Shown piece after piece: positions 9,245 to 18,226 of a DNA stretch of 64,000 bases. A model generated the notes under the pieces. The model made no database searches. It saw only the letters and a list, made by a program, of their open reading frames with translations, and was not told the DNA's origin. A program made the translations under genes and the position numbers. The stretch is taken from NCBI GenBank assembly GCA_020633125.1, contig JACKEH010000003.1:124001-188000 (forward strand). Reading direction: 5' to 3'. How positions within the stretch are numbered: position 1 is the first letter of the stretch; each line of letters starts with the position of its first letter. This stretch comes from Sandaracinus sp. (lineage in GTDB: Bacteria > Myxococcota_A > Polyangia > Polyangiales > Houyiibacteriaceae).

Positions 9245-11971
9245 ATGCGGCAGGCGCTCCTTCTCGTTTTGCTCCTTGGCTGCCTCGACCCCGACGCGCC
9301 GCCGCCGACTGGCGACGGCGGTGTCACGACCTGCACCAACGACGCGGTGTGCGACGACGACGCGTTCTGCACGGGCGTCGAGCGCTGCGAGCCCACGTCG
9401 CCCGACGCCGACGCCTTCGGATGCGTGCGTGGCGACGTGCCGTGCGAGGGCACGTGCGACGAGCGAATCGACGCATGCCTCTCGTGCGACGCCGATGGCG
9501 ACGGCTTCGAGTCGTTCGCCTGCGGTGGCACCGATTGCGACGACACCGACGCGAACGTGAACCCCGAGGCCACGGAAGTCTGCGACCCGGAGCAACGGGA
9601 CGAGGACTGCGACCCGACGACCTTCGGCGACCTCGACGTCGACGGCGACGGAGTGGTCGACGCGCTCTGCTGCAACCTCGACCTTTGCGGCGCCGATTGC
9701 GACGACACCGACGCGAGCGTTCGACCCGGCGCCCCCGAGGTCTGCAACCGACGTGACGACGATTGCGACGACAGCATCGACGAGGACGCATCGATGCCGG
9801 GCTTCGTCGACGAAGACTCGGACGGACGGGGCGACGGCGCGCGGCCCACGATGGGCTGTGCCGGTGCGCCACGCTTCTCGACGGTCGGCGACGATTGCGA
9901 CGATGCGGACCCGGCGCGAAATCCCGCCCAAGTCGAAGTCTGCGATGGCGTCGACAACGACTGCGACGACCGCTTGGACGAGAACGCCCGCGCCGTCCCT
10001 TGGTATCCCGACCGCGACGCCGACGAATACGGCGACCCGGGAGCAGAGCCGGTCATGCGCTGCGGAACGCCCGCGGGGCACGTCCTCAACGACCTCGATT
10101 GCGACGACACGCTCGCGGACGTGCATCCGGGCGCCACGGAGCGCTGCAATGGAAGGGACGACGACTGCGACGGCGTCGCGCGTTTCGAAGGCGTGCTCGA
10201 AGACCGCGACGGCGACGGTGCGACGTCGTGCGGCGCCGTCGTCGATTGCGACGACACCGACCCTCGTGTCGGCCTCGGCGCACCGGAGCGCTGCAACGGC
10301 GCCGACGACGACTGCGACGGCCACGTCGACGAGAACGCCGAAGATGTCGCGTGGTTCCCCGACTTCGATCGCGACGGCTACGGCTCGGGCGAGGGCGTCT
10401 CGACCTGCAATCCGCCCGCGAGCTACGTGTCGCGCGACGGCGACTGCGCGCCGAGCCGTGCCGAGGTGAATCCCGGCGCCGCCGAACGTTGCGACGGAGT
10501 CGATCAAGACTGCGACGGCCGCGTGGACGAAGACGCGGAGCGTATCTGTCGCGCCTCGGGTGCCGTCTGCCGCGAAGGTCGATGCGAGGTCGTCGAGTGT
10601 GCCTCGGGGGCGGTCTGCGACGTCGACGGCGGCGGCACCGAGTGCATCGACGTCGCGGTGCACGGCGACCATTGCGGAGGTTGCGACCTGCAATGCCCGA
10701 GCGGCCAGCTCTGCCAGGACGCCGAATGCGGCGGCTGGGACGAGGTCGATCTCGGTGCGTACCCCAACTGCGCGCGCGCCGGGGGCCGCGTGTATTGCTG
10801 GGGCCGAGTCTCGGGCTCCGGCGTCGAGCCCCCGCCCGGCAACTTCATGAGGCCGCAGACCGTCGTGGGCGTCGACGACGCGCTCACGATCGAGGCCGGT
10901 GGCGACCACGCGTGCGTCTTGCGGACCGGCGGCGAAGCCTGGTGCTTCGGCCTGAACTACTACGGTCAACTCGGCGACGGCACCGCGGAGCCTCGTCTCG
11001 CCCCCACGCGTGTCGCCACCTCGCTTCGATTTCGCGAGGTCTCGGCTGGCTTGGACGCGACCTGCGCGCGGGCGGAGGGGGCCGGCCCCGTGGCGGAAGA
11101 CACGGTCTACTGTTGGGGCAACAACGAATACGGTGTCTCCCGCCCCTCGCTCTCGGGCCCCGGCCCGAATCGACCGACGCGACTGAGCGAAACGCTCCTT
11201 GCGGACCGGCTCGACGTCGGGTCCGACCACGCGTGCGCGCTCTCTGACGGCAGCCTGTGGTGCTGGGGTACCAACACCCACGGTCAGCTCGGTGCCGCCG
11301 ACGTGGGCACGCGGGCGCTGCACGAGCCACGCGAAGTCTTCGCCGGCACGGACACGCTCCGAGTCACCCACGTGGCGGTGGGCGACGGGCACACCTGCCT
11401 CGTCACGGACGGCCCCGACGAATCCGGCGTGGTTCGATGCCTCGGGCGGCACGACTGGGGTCAGGCCGGCGGAGCGCCCGGCGCGTGCACCGGCTGTCTG
11501 GGCACGCAGCATTGCCTGGACGGCGCCTGCGTCGGTGGGGGCTTCGAGTGCACGACGGGTTGCGGAACGGACCGCTACTGCGTCGAAGGAAGCTGCGTCC
11601 CGTTCCAAACGACCCCGCGCGACGTGTTCCTCTCGGACGGCGTGAGCCGGCTGGACGAGGTCGTCGAGCTCGATGCCGGCGACCGACACACGTGTGCGCT
11701 GCGGGTCGACGGGAGCGTTTGGTGCTGGGGCCGCAACCAAACGGGCGAGCTCGCGAGGGACGACCTCGTCGTCACACACTCGCAGGTCGCCCTTCGCGTC
11801 GAGCCACGCTGGACGGGCACCGCGGTCGCGCTCTCTGTTGGCCGAGCCCACGCCTGCATTCGAACCGATGCCGGCGCCGTGTGGTGCTGGGGCTCGAACG
11901 TCTCGAACGAGAGTGGGACGGGCGTGGCCTACACGAGCGTCGCGCGACCGCTCTTGGCGCCCGTGCGCTGA
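9245..11971 (+). CDS. large MopE/RCC1-type lipoprotein, copy B
   Basis: This 908-residue tandem paralogue of the preceding gene has the same domain order. The lipobox is LLLGC (Cys 13), followed by an EGF-like CNDxVCDDxxFCxGVERC segment, Asp/Cys MopE-type repeats, the C-GGCDLQCPSGQLCQD linker and RCC1-like blades to the C-terminus (last WGSNVSNESGTG). The copies align almost end to end, with the same insertion of a Cys-rich EGF-like segment between blades (GGAPGACTGCLGTQHC here, GGTPGSCGACSGEQYC in copy A). ATG 9245 opens the signal peptide directly. Eighty bases separate the copies, so they may be co-transcribed. Confidence 0.82.
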   Translation: MRQALLLVLLLGCLDPDAPPPTGDGGVTTCTNDAVCDDDAFCTGVERCEPTSPDADAFGCVRGDVPCEGTCDERIDACLSCDADGDGFESFACGGTDCDDTDANVNPEATEVCDPEQRDEDCDPTTFGDLDVDGDGVVDALCCNLDLCGADCDDTDASVRPGAPEVCNRRDDDCDDSIDEDASMPGFVDEDSDGRGDGARPTMGCAGAPRFSTVGDDCDDADPARNPAQVEVCDGVDNDCDDRLDENARAVPWYPDRDADEYGDPGAEPVMRCGTPAGHVLNDLDCDDTLADVHPGATERCNGRDDDCDGVARFEGVLEDRDGDGATSCGAVVDCDDTDPRVGLGAPERCNGADDDCDGHVDENAEDVAWFPDFDRDGYGSGEGVSTCNPPASYVSRDGDCAPSRAEVNPGAAERCDGVDQDCDGRVDEDAERICRASGAVCREGRCEVVECASGAVCDVDGGGTECIDVAVHGDHCGGCDLQCPSGQLCQDAECGGWDEVDLGAYPNCARAGGRVYCWGRVSGSGVEPPPGNFMRPQTVVGVDDALTIEAGGDHACVLRTGGEAWCFGLNYYGQLGDGTAEPRLAPTRVATSLRFREVSAGLDATCARAEGAGPVAEDTVYCWGNNEYGVSRPSLSGPGPNRPTRLSETLLADRLDVGSDHACALSDGSLWCWGTNTHGQLGAADVGTRALHEPREVFAGTDTLRVTHVAVGDGHTCLVTDGPDESGVVRCLGRHDWGQAGGAPGACTGCLGTQHCLDGACVGGGFECTTGCGTDRYCVEGSCVPFQTTPRDVFLSDGVSRLDEVVELDAGDRHTCALRVDGSVWCWGRNQTGELARDDLVVTHSQVALRVEPRWTGTAVALSVGRAHACIRTDAGAVWCWGSNVSNESGTGVAYTSVARPLLAPVR

Positions 11972-12012
11972 ACCGAGGGTGCCTTTCGCCGTGCGCCGCG
12001 ATCGGCGCCAGG

Positions 12013-12018
12013 TAGGCT
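12013..12018 (+). promoter_or_regulatory. -10 box (leaderless start at 12028)
   Basis: TAGGCT lies 9 bases before the ATG at 12028, with no Shine-Dalgarno. Transcription from this box would begin at or within a few bases of the start codon. Confidence 0.5.
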
Positions 12019-12027
12019 CCCGCTCCC

Positions 12028-14082
12028 ATGCGTGCTTCGGAACTGCTCGGCCCCTTCGGCCCGCTCGCGCGATCGATCGCGGGCTACGAGCATCGGCCGA
12101 GCCAGATGCGTATGGCAGACCTCGTCGAAGAGGCGCTGACGCGCGAAGGCGTGGCGATCGTCGAGGCGGGCACGGGCACCGGCAAGACGTGGGCGTACCT
12201 GGTGCCTGCGATCCTCTCCGGCAAACGCGTGGTGATCTCCACGGGAACCCGCGCGCTCCAAGATCAGATCATGGAGCGCGACCTTCCCGCGCTTCGCGAT
12301 CACCTCGGGCTCGCCGTCGAAGCCGCCTGCATGAAGGGGCTGTCGAACTACCTCTGCCTTCGACGCTACGAGCTCTACCGTCGTTCGCCCGAAGCCGCCG
12401 GCGCCGAGGTCGGTCGGCAGCTTCGCGTCATCGAAGACTGGAAGGGCTACACCGAGACCGGCGACCGCGCGGACCTTCCGCTCGCCGAAGACGCGAGCGT
12501 GTGGTCGCACGTACAGAGCGGCCCCGACACGCGCATCGGCGCGCGTTGTTCGTTCTTCGAGCAGTGTTTCGTCACCCGCATGCGCCGCGCCGCAGAGAAC
12601 GCGCGCATCGTGGTGGTCAATCACCACCTCTTCTTCGCGGACCTCGCGCTTCGCGGCGATCGCACCGCGGGCGGCGCGGTGTTGCCGGACTACGACGCGG
12701 TCGTCTTCGACGAGGCGCATCAATTGGAAGAGACGGCGACGCTCTTCTTCGGTTCTTCGGTGAGCACGGGGCAGCTCGAGCGCCTCGCCCGCGACGCGAC
12801 GCGCTCGCTCACCGCCGCCCGTGACGGCTCGCCGCTGCCCGAGGTGCTGCGTGCCGCGAGCGACGCGTTCTTCCTCGCGCTGCCTCGGCTTCGCGAGGGC
12901 AACGACCGCATCCCGTTGAACCCATCGGATTTCGCGCGCACCGAGAGCAGCGTCGACCGCGATTGGGATGGCAAGCCCAACGCGCCCGCCGCGTCGCCGG
13001 ATCTCGAGCGACGCTTCTTCGCTCTCGACGACGCGCTCGAAGCGCTCGGCGCGCACTGCCGCGCCGTCCGCGGCGAGGACGAATCGCTCGACCAAATTGC
13101 CAAACGTTGCGGGCAGATACGCGATGACCTCGGGCGCATCACGGAGGCCGCGATCGGTCAGAGCGTGGCGTGGGTGAGCCGCCGCGGGCTCGGCACCGCG
13201 CTCGGCATCAGCCCCGTCGACGTCAGCGCGATCCTCCGCAAGGAGCTCTTCGGGCGCGCGGCGAGCGTGGTCCTGACGAGCGCGACGTTGACCACCGGGC
13301 GGTCCGGGCGCGACGACGACGGCCCCGTCTCCGACTTCCGCTACTTCAAGCAACGCCTCGGCATCGAGTTCGAGGTCGACGAGCTCGCCCTCCCCTCCCC
13401 CTTCGACTTCCCGTCGCAGGCGGGCCTCTACGTCCCCGAGAAGATGCCGGACCCCCGTGATCCACGTTTCGTGGACACGGCCGCCAAAGAGATCCTCGGA
13501 TTGATCGCGATCACCGACGGCGGCGCGTTCGTGCTGTGCACGAGCTTCCGCAACATGCACGCGCTGGCCCAGGCGTGCCGTCCGACGTTGATCGATCGCG
13601 GCTACCCGGTGCTCGTGCAAGGCGAGCTGCCGAAGCCGACGCTGCTGTCGAAGTTTCGCGAGTCGGGCGACGCGGTGCTCTTCGCGACGTCGAGCTTCTG
13701 GGAAGGCGTCGACGTGCCCGGCCACGCGCTACGACTCGTGGTGATCGACAAGCTTCCCTTCGAGGTCCCCTCCGACCCGCTGGTTCGCGCGCGTTGCGAA
13801 CGTCTCGAGGAAGAGGGCGGCAAGCCCTTCATGGAGCTGCTGGTGCCCGCGGCCGCGCTGACGCTGAAGCAGGGCTTCGGTCGTCTGATTCGCACGCGCA
13901 AGGATCGCGGCATCGTGACGATCTTGGATTCGCGCCTCGTGAAGAAGGGCTACGGCAAGGTGTTCCTGCGAAGCCTTCCGGACGCGAGCCGGTTGTACTC
14001 GCTCGCGGAAGCAAAGGCGTTCTGGGAGAACGCGCGCGAGGCGGCCGCGGCGGAAGCGGGCGAGGTCGAAGGCAACGTTTGA
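12028..14082 (+). CDS. dinG: ATP-dependent DNA helicase, DinG/XPD-like (superfamily 2)
   Basis: The 684-residue protein has Walker A (EAGTGTGKTWAYL, near residue 50), a motif Ia region (ISTGTRALQDQI), DEAH box (VFDEAHQLEE, near 233) and C-terminal motifs V/VI (SFWEGVDVPG; QGFGRLIRT). Four cysteines (C...NYLC, GARCSFFEQC) between Walker A and DEAH match the iron-sulfur domain of DinG/XPD helicases, which unwind DNA 5' to 3' at damage or R-loops. Length is normal for the family. The gene is monocistronic, preceded by a -10-like box and followed by repeats. The assignment to DinG rather than a YoaA-type paralogue is by overall similarity. Confidence 0.88.
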   Translation: MRASELLGPFGPLARSIAGYEHRPSQMRMADLVEEALTREGVAIVEAGTGTGKTWAYLVPAILSGKRVVISTGTRALQDQIMERDLPALRDHLGLAVEAACMKGLSNYLCLRRYELYRRSPEAAGAEVGRQLRVIEDWKGYTETGDRADLPLAEDASVWSHVQSGPDTRIGARCSFFEQCFVTRMRRAAENARIVVVNHHLFFADLALRGDRTAGGAVLPDYDAVVFDEAHQLEETATLFFGSSVSTGQLERLARDATRSLTAARDGSPLPEVLRAASDAFFLALPRLREGNDRIPLNPSDFARTESSVDRDWDGKPNAPAASPDLERRFFALDDALEALGAHCRAVRGEDESLDQIAKRCGQIRDDLGRITEAAIGQSVAWVSRRGLGTALGISPVDVSAILRKELFGRAASVVLTSATLTTGRSGRDDDGPVSDFRYFKQRLGIEFEVDELALPSPFDFPSQAGLYVPEKMPDPRDPRFVDTAAKEILGLIAITDGGAFVLCTSFRNMHALAQACRPTLIDRGYPVLVQGELPKPTLLSKFRESGDAVLFATSSFWEGVDVPGHALRLVVIDKLPFEVPSDPLVRARCERLEEEGGKPFMELLVPAAALTLKQGFGRLIRTRKDRGIVTILDSRLVKKGYGKVFLRSLPDASRLYSLAEAKAFWENAREAAAAEAGEVEGNV

Positions 14083-14487
14083 GCGCCGTGGGCCGCCTCG
14101 GTGGCGGTGCCCGTGACGGTGTCGGTGTCGGTGTCGGTGGCGGTGACCGCGTCGGTGACCGTGTCGGTGACCGTGTCGGTGACCGTGTCGGTGACCGTGT
14201 CGGTGTCCGTGGCGGTGTCCGTGGCGGTGTCCGTGGCGGTGTCCGTGGCGGTGTCCGTGGCGGTGTCCGTGGCGGTGTCGGTGTCCGGGGCCGTGGCGCG
14301 AAGCGCGGCCTCTGTCTCGGTCGTCGCGAAGCGACGGTGGCGCGAAGCGCGGCCTCTGTCTCGGTCGTCGCGAAGCGACGGTGGCGCGAAGCGCGACCAC
14401 CGCCACCGACACCGCCACCGTCACGGCCACCGTCACCGGTCGATAGCCCCTTTCGCCCCCCGCCCACACGACCCACCCTCCGGCCCC
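14083..14487. repeat. low-complexity tract: GTGNCN hexamers, 44-base units, CACCGC run
   Basis: Bases 14100-14290 are runs of GTGTCGGTGACC- and GTGTCCGTGGCG-type hexamers. Bases 14293-14398 hold a 44-base unit (GTGGCGCGAAGCGCGGCC... ending TCGCGAAGCGACG) repeated 2.4 times, starting at 14293, 14337 and 14381. A CACCGCCACCG run follows to about 14440. All frames stay open only because of the repeat. I see no gene. Confidence 0.8.
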
Positions 14488-15423
14488 ATGGAAACGACCA
14501 CCATCTACGAGACCGTGCACGGCAGTCAGGCCTACGGCCTCGCGCGCGAGGGCTCCGACCTCGACGTGAAGGGCGTGGTCGTGGGGCCGAAGGCTTGGTA
14601 CTTCGGCTACCGCGGTGGCCCCGAGCAGGTCGAGCTCGGCACCGGCGAGCTGGGTGATCTGCCGAAGGACCACGTCGCGTTCGAGGTGCGCAAGCTGCTG
14701 CGCCTGCTCGCGAACGCGAACCCCACCGTGCTCGAGCTGCTCTTCGTCGACGCCGACTTCGTTCGCGTCTGCACCGCGGAAGGCCGGCTGCTGCTCGACT
14801 TCCGCGAACGTTTCCTCACCCGCAAGGTCGGCGAGAGCTTCGGCGGTTACGCGCTCGGACAGCTCCGCCGCATTCAGACGCACCGCAAATGGCTGCTCTC
14901 GCCGCCGAAAGAAGCGCCGACACGCGCGGCCTTCGGCCTGAGCGAGCGTCCGACGATTCCGAAGGACCAGCTCGGCGCGGCCGAGACGTTGCTCGAGCGC
15001 GGCGCGTTCCCCGACGAGGCCGCTGGCTTCCTCGACACGCTCGCGCGCGAGAAGCGCTTCGAGTCCGCGAAGAAGCAGTGGCAGCAGTTCCAACAATGGA
15101 AGCGTGAGCGCAACGAAGCGCGCGCCGCGCTCGAAGCGAAGCACGGCTACGACACCAAACACGCGATGCACCTCGTTCGGCTGCAGCGTATGGGCCTCGA
15201 GATCCTCACCCGTCGCGAGGTGATCGTGCGGCGGCCGGACCGCGAAGAGCTGCTCGGCATTCGTGACGGCGCGTGGCCTTTCGAGAAGCTGCTCGAAGAA
15301 GCCGAACGCATGGCGCAAGCCATTCGCGACGCGGTGCCGACGAGCGCGCTGCCGGAGACGGTCGACGAAGACGCGGCGGAGGCGCTCGGGGTCGCGATCG
15401 TCGAACGCGTGCTCTTCGCATGA
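14488..15423 (+). CDS. predicted nucleotidyltransferase (COG3541/RlaP-like)
   Basis: The 311-residue protein has the Pol-beta-type nucleotidyltransferase signature near its N-terminus: HGSQAYG followed by SDLDVKG, with the two aspartates as predicted metal ligands. The rest is helical (LRRIQTHRKWLL, KKQWQQFQQWKRERNEARAALE). Members of this family are often encoded beside RNA repair genes or phage functions; substrate here is unknown. The ATG at 14488 puts the signature at residues 10-25, as in the family. The longer frame from 14101 is repeat-encoded. A second family member is encoded at 16280, so the locus carries a pair. Confidence 0.75.
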   Translation: METTTIYETVHGSQAYGLAREGSDLDVKGVVVGPKAWYFGYRGGPEQVELGTGELGDLPKDHVAFEVRKLLRLLANANPTVLELLFVDADFVRVCTAEGRLLLDFRERFLTRKVGESFGGYALGQLRRIQTHRKWLLSPPKEAPTRAAFGLSERPTIPKDQLGAAETLLERGAFPDEAAGFLDTLAREKRFESAKKQWQQFQQWKRERNEARAALEAKHGYDTKHAMHLVRLQRMGLEILTRREVIVRRPDREELLGIRDGAWPFEKLLEEAERMAQAIRDAVPTSALPETVDEDAAEALGVAIVERVLFA

Positions 15424-15494
15424 GTCACCGTCGGCCGTAGGACTCGGCGCGCATCGAAACCTGGGCGAGTCCCCTTTCGGCGTCTCTCATAGAA

Positions 15495-15524
15495 GAGGCC
15501 CGCTCTGTTTCCAGAGCGGGCCTC
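15495..15524. terminator. strong bidirectional terminator hairpin
   Basis: GAGGCCCGCTCTG-TTTC-CAGAGCGGGCCTC is a perfect 13-base stem with a 4-base loop. It lies between the convergent genes ending at 15423 (plus) and 15576 (minus), so it probably serves both. Confidence 0.8.
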
Positions 15525-15575
15525 GGGGCGCGGCGTGGGTGGGAGGGAGGGGAGGAGACCCCACACCGCGAAATC

Positions 15576-16067
15576 TCAGCGCGCCGGCCGACGAGCCTCA
15601 CGGGGCTGACGCTCCGTCCGCTGGGCCCGCGCTTCACGCGCACGCTCCGAACCGGCGACGGCAGGCTTGCGACCCTCGTGGGCCTCGTGGGCCTCGTGCT
15701 CCGGAAGTTCGGCACGCTCTGGACGCTCGGCACGCTCCGGACGCTCGGCACGCTCCGGACGCTCCGCTCGCGCCTCCTCGGCTCGCTCGGCCCCGGTGAC
15801 ACGCGCCTCTCGCCTCGCTTCGTTGCGAGCGTGGACCTCGGCGGCCCGGGCACGTCCAGTCGCGTGGCCCGGCTTCGCCTGCTCCTCCGAAGCTTCCGCT
15901 TCGGGCGCTTCCGGCGCTTCCGGAAGGCTGGCGATCGCCGTGCTCTGCATCGGCGCCCCCGCGAGGGTGGTCGCGCTCTCGACGCCGGTGGGAAGGACCG
16001 CCGCGGCGCCGCCCGAGGCGAGCGCGGTGGCGAGGCCGAAGGACTTGAGAAGGGTGGTCAGCTCCAT
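15576..16067 (-). CDS. small exported Glu/Arg/Ala-rich repeat protein
   Basis: The 163-residue product starts MELTTLLKSFGLATALASGGAAA, a signal-like hydrophobic segment. The remainder is highly charged and low-complexity, with tandem ERPERA units near residues 110-135, HEAHEAHEG and an Arg-rich tail. No family is recognised. The start at 16067 is set by AAGGAG eight bases upstream. The gene sits convergently with one nucleotidyltransferase and divergently with the other. It could be a periplasmic, partly disordered protein. Confidence 0.6.
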   Translation of the reverse strand: MELTTLLKSFGLATALASGGAAAVLPTGVESATTLAGAPMQSTAIASLPEAPEAPEAEASEEQAKPGHATGRARAAEVHARNEARREARVTGAERAEEARAERPERAERPERAERPERAELPEHEAHEAHEGRKPAVAGSERAREARAQRTERQPREARRPAR

Positions 16068-16279
16068 GGTCTTGCTCCTTGTCGAGCGGCCCGTTCGCCA
16101 ACTCGTGCACCCCTCGACGCCCCGTCTCTGAAGCATCTCTGAAGCCTTCGATCTTTCTTCGAAGGCACGTCGTTTCTCCGTGAGCCGCGGACGCCTCTTG
16201 CCTTCGCCCGACACGTGACCACCTTCCGCCGCCTTCGCCGGGACCCGCGCCCGCACCTCTCCACGAACGGCAGGTCCCG

Positions 16280-17044
16280 ATGCTCACCCCCGACGAACGC
16301 GCCCGCGCGCTCCGCTTCCTCGACGCCCACCCCGCTCCCGGAACGCTGCTTCAATGCGGCGTGACCGGCGCCCACGCGTACGGCTTCCTCTCGCCCGACA
16401 GCGACGTCGACCTCAAGGGTGTGCACCTCGCGCCGACCGCGGAGCTGCTCGGTCTCGGCGGTCCGAAGGAAACCCACGACGTGCTCGTGGACTTCGAAGA
16501 GGTCGAGCACGACCTCACCACGCACGAAGCGGCGAAGGCGCTCGGCTTGCTCGCGCGCGGCAACGGCAACGTGCTCGAACGTCTGCTCTCGCCAGTGCAG
16601 CTCGTCGCGTCCGACGACGTCGAGGCGCTTCGCGAGCTCGCACGCGGTGCGATGAGCACCCGCTTCGCGCCGCATTACCGCGGCTTCTTCAGCGGCGTGA
16701 TGCGCGAGCACGCGCGCGAGCCGAAGGTGAAGTCGATGCTCTACGCGTACCGCACCGCGCTCACCGGCGTGCACCTGCTTCGCACGGGCGAGCTCGAGAT
16801 GGACCTTCGTCCGCTCGCCGACCGTTACGGCTTCCCCGAGCTTCACGGGTTGGTCGAAGCGAAGCGGCGCGGCGAAGAGAAGGGCGCGCTCGATCCCGAA
16901 GACGACGCGCGACACCGCGCGCGATGGCCCGAGCTCGAGGCGATGCTCGCCGCGGCGCTCGAACGCTCGAGCCTCCCGCACGACGTCCCGAACCGCGACG
17001 CGATGAGCGCGTGGTTGGTCGAGCGCCGCCTGCGCGCGCTCTGA
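16280..17044 (+). CDS. predicted nucleotidyltransferase (COG3541/RlaP-like), second copy
   Basis: The 254-residue protein shows the signature GAHAYGF then SDVDLKGVHLAP near residues 28-45, with two catalytic-type aspartates. A helical part follows, including HYRGFFSGVMREH and VKSMLYAYRTALTGVHLLRTGELE, a segment typical of this family. It is shorter than the copy at 14488 and clearly diverged from it, so the two are old paralogues or separate acquisitions. It is transcribed in the same direction as the helical-repeat gene at 17108, with a 63-base gap holding a -10-like box. Confidence 0.75.
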   Translation: MLTPDERARALRFLDAHPAPGTLLQCGVTGAHAYGFLSPDSDVDLKGVHLAPTAELLGLGGPKETHDVLVDFEEVEHDLTTHEAAKALGLLARGNGNVLERLLSPVQLVASDDVEALRELARGAMSTRFAPHYRGFFSGVMREHAREPKVKSMLYAYRTALTGVHLLRTGELEMDLRPLADRYGFPELHGLVEAKRRGEEKGALDPEDDARHRARWPELEAMLAAALERSSLPHDVPNRDAMSAWLVERRLRAL

Positions 17045-17092
17045 CGGGAGGGCCTCGTGGCGGCGACGGGGCAGCTTCCCTCCGAACTGGCG

Positions 17093-17098
17093 TATTCT
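17093..17098 (+). promoter_or_regulatory. -10 box (leaderless start at 17108)
   Basis: TATTCT ends 9 bases before the ATG at 17108; no Shine-Dalgarno is present. Confidence 0.5.
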
Positions 17099-17107
17099 CG
17101 GAAACCC

Positions 17108-18214
17108 ATGACCACCGAGGACATCCAGGATCGCGTCGACGCCCTCCTCGAAGAGGCGGACAAGCTCGACTACGGCCCCGAGCGCATCGCCAAATGCGAA
17201 GAAGCGGTGCGGCTCGCCGACGAGGCGAAGCACGACGTCGCCGCGTACGACGCGCGCCTCGGGTTGATTCAGGCCGCGGTCTTCGGCGGTTGGCCCGAGA
17301 AGGGCCTCGTCGCCTTCGGCTGGTGCGTGGCCAAGGTCGACGCCGAGCCCGAGCGCTTCCGCGAGTCGCGGGCTCTGGCGGGCTTCGGCATGCTCGGCAT
17401 CGATCTGCTCTGGGTCTACAAGTGGATGACGCTGCAGGTGCCTTGGTACCCGCAGCTCGCGCGCAAGCAGATCGACGAGACGCTCGACGACATGGAGCGT
17501 CGCTACCGAAAGCACGGTCTCTCGCTTCGCCCGGTGCACATGAACCGCACCCGCGTCGCGCAGGAATGCGATCCGGATCCGGCGGCCGCGAAAGCCCACT
17601 ACGACAAATGGCAGTGGTCGCCGCGCGATCACTACGCCGACTGCGAGGCGTGCGAGATCAGCTTTCGCGTGGACTACCTCGTCGAGCGCAAGGAATACGA
17701 GCGGGCCTTCGAGGTCGCCAAGCCCTTGCTCTCGGGGGCCAAGAAGTGTGCGGAGGTGCCCCACGTCACCTACGGCTACCTGCTGGCGCCCGCCCGGGAG
17801 CTCGGGCTCGACGAGCTCGCGGAGAGCTTCTCGAGCAAGGGGCTCGCGCTCGTCGAAGGGCAGCGCGATTTCGTGGCGACCACGGGTCAACACGTCGCGC
17901 ACCTCGTCGCACGCGGCGACCTCGATCGTGCGCTCGAGCTCTTCGAGCGACACCTGCCCTTCGCGGTCGGCAACCGCATTCCGAAGCGTGTGCTCGACTA
18001 TTACGTGGTCGGGCGCGACCTCTTCACCGCGCTCGCCGACGCGGGTCGCGACGCGACGCTTCGCGCGCCGAAGGAGCTCGGCTACCGCGGCGATCCGAAG
18101 GACCTGCGGGCGATCGCCACGCATTTCGCGACGGAAGCGAAGCCGATCGCGGCGAAGTTCGACGCACGCAACGGCAACGACCTCGTCAGCCGACGCGCGG
18201 GTTTCGTCGGCTGA
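17108..18214 (+). CDS. helical-repeat (TPR-like) cytoplasmic protein
   Basis: The 368-residue soluble protein is built of paired amphipathic helices (KLDYGPERIAKCEEAVRLAD, ERAFEVAKPLL, GLDELAESFSSKGLALVEGQ, LDRALELFERHLPFAVG) resembling degenerate TPR repeats. The central segment ARKQIDETLDDMERRYRKHG is a long amphipathic helix. A CEACE motif lies near residue 180. No signal peptide or membrane segment is seen. Such proteins usually mediate protein-protein contacts; no partner is evident. The ATG at 17108 is preferred over GTG 17057 because a -10-like box lies between them. Confidence 0.65.
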   Translation: MTTEDIQDRVDALLEEADKLDYGPERIAKCEEAVRLADEAKHDVAAYDARLGLIQAAVFGGWPEKGLVAFGWCVAKVDAEPERFRESRALAGFGMLGIDLLWVYKWMTLQVPWYPQLARKQIDETLDDMERRYRKHGLSLRPVHMNRTRVAQECDPDPAAAKAHYDKWQWSPRDHYADCEACEISFRVDYLVERKEYERAFEVAKPLLSGAKKCAEVPHVTYGYLLAPARELGLDELAESFSSKGLALVEGQRDFVATTGQHVAHLVARGDLDRALELFERHLPFAVGNRIPKRVLDYYVVGRDLFTALADAGRDATLRAPKELGYRGDPKDLRAIATHFATEAKPIAAKFDARNGNDLVSRRAGFVG

Positions 18215-18226
18215 CGAGAGGCCACG

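Noticed and set aside
6306..11851. Two minus-strand open frames of about 910 codons each
   Set aside because: Antisense shadows of the tandem lipoproteins; their mutual similarity only mirrors the paralogy on the real strand.
13729..15318. Minus-strand frame with long His/Arg/Gly (GHRHRH) stretch
   Set aside because: Produced by the GTGNCN hexamer tract at 14100-14290; overlaps dinG and the nucleotidyltransferase gene.
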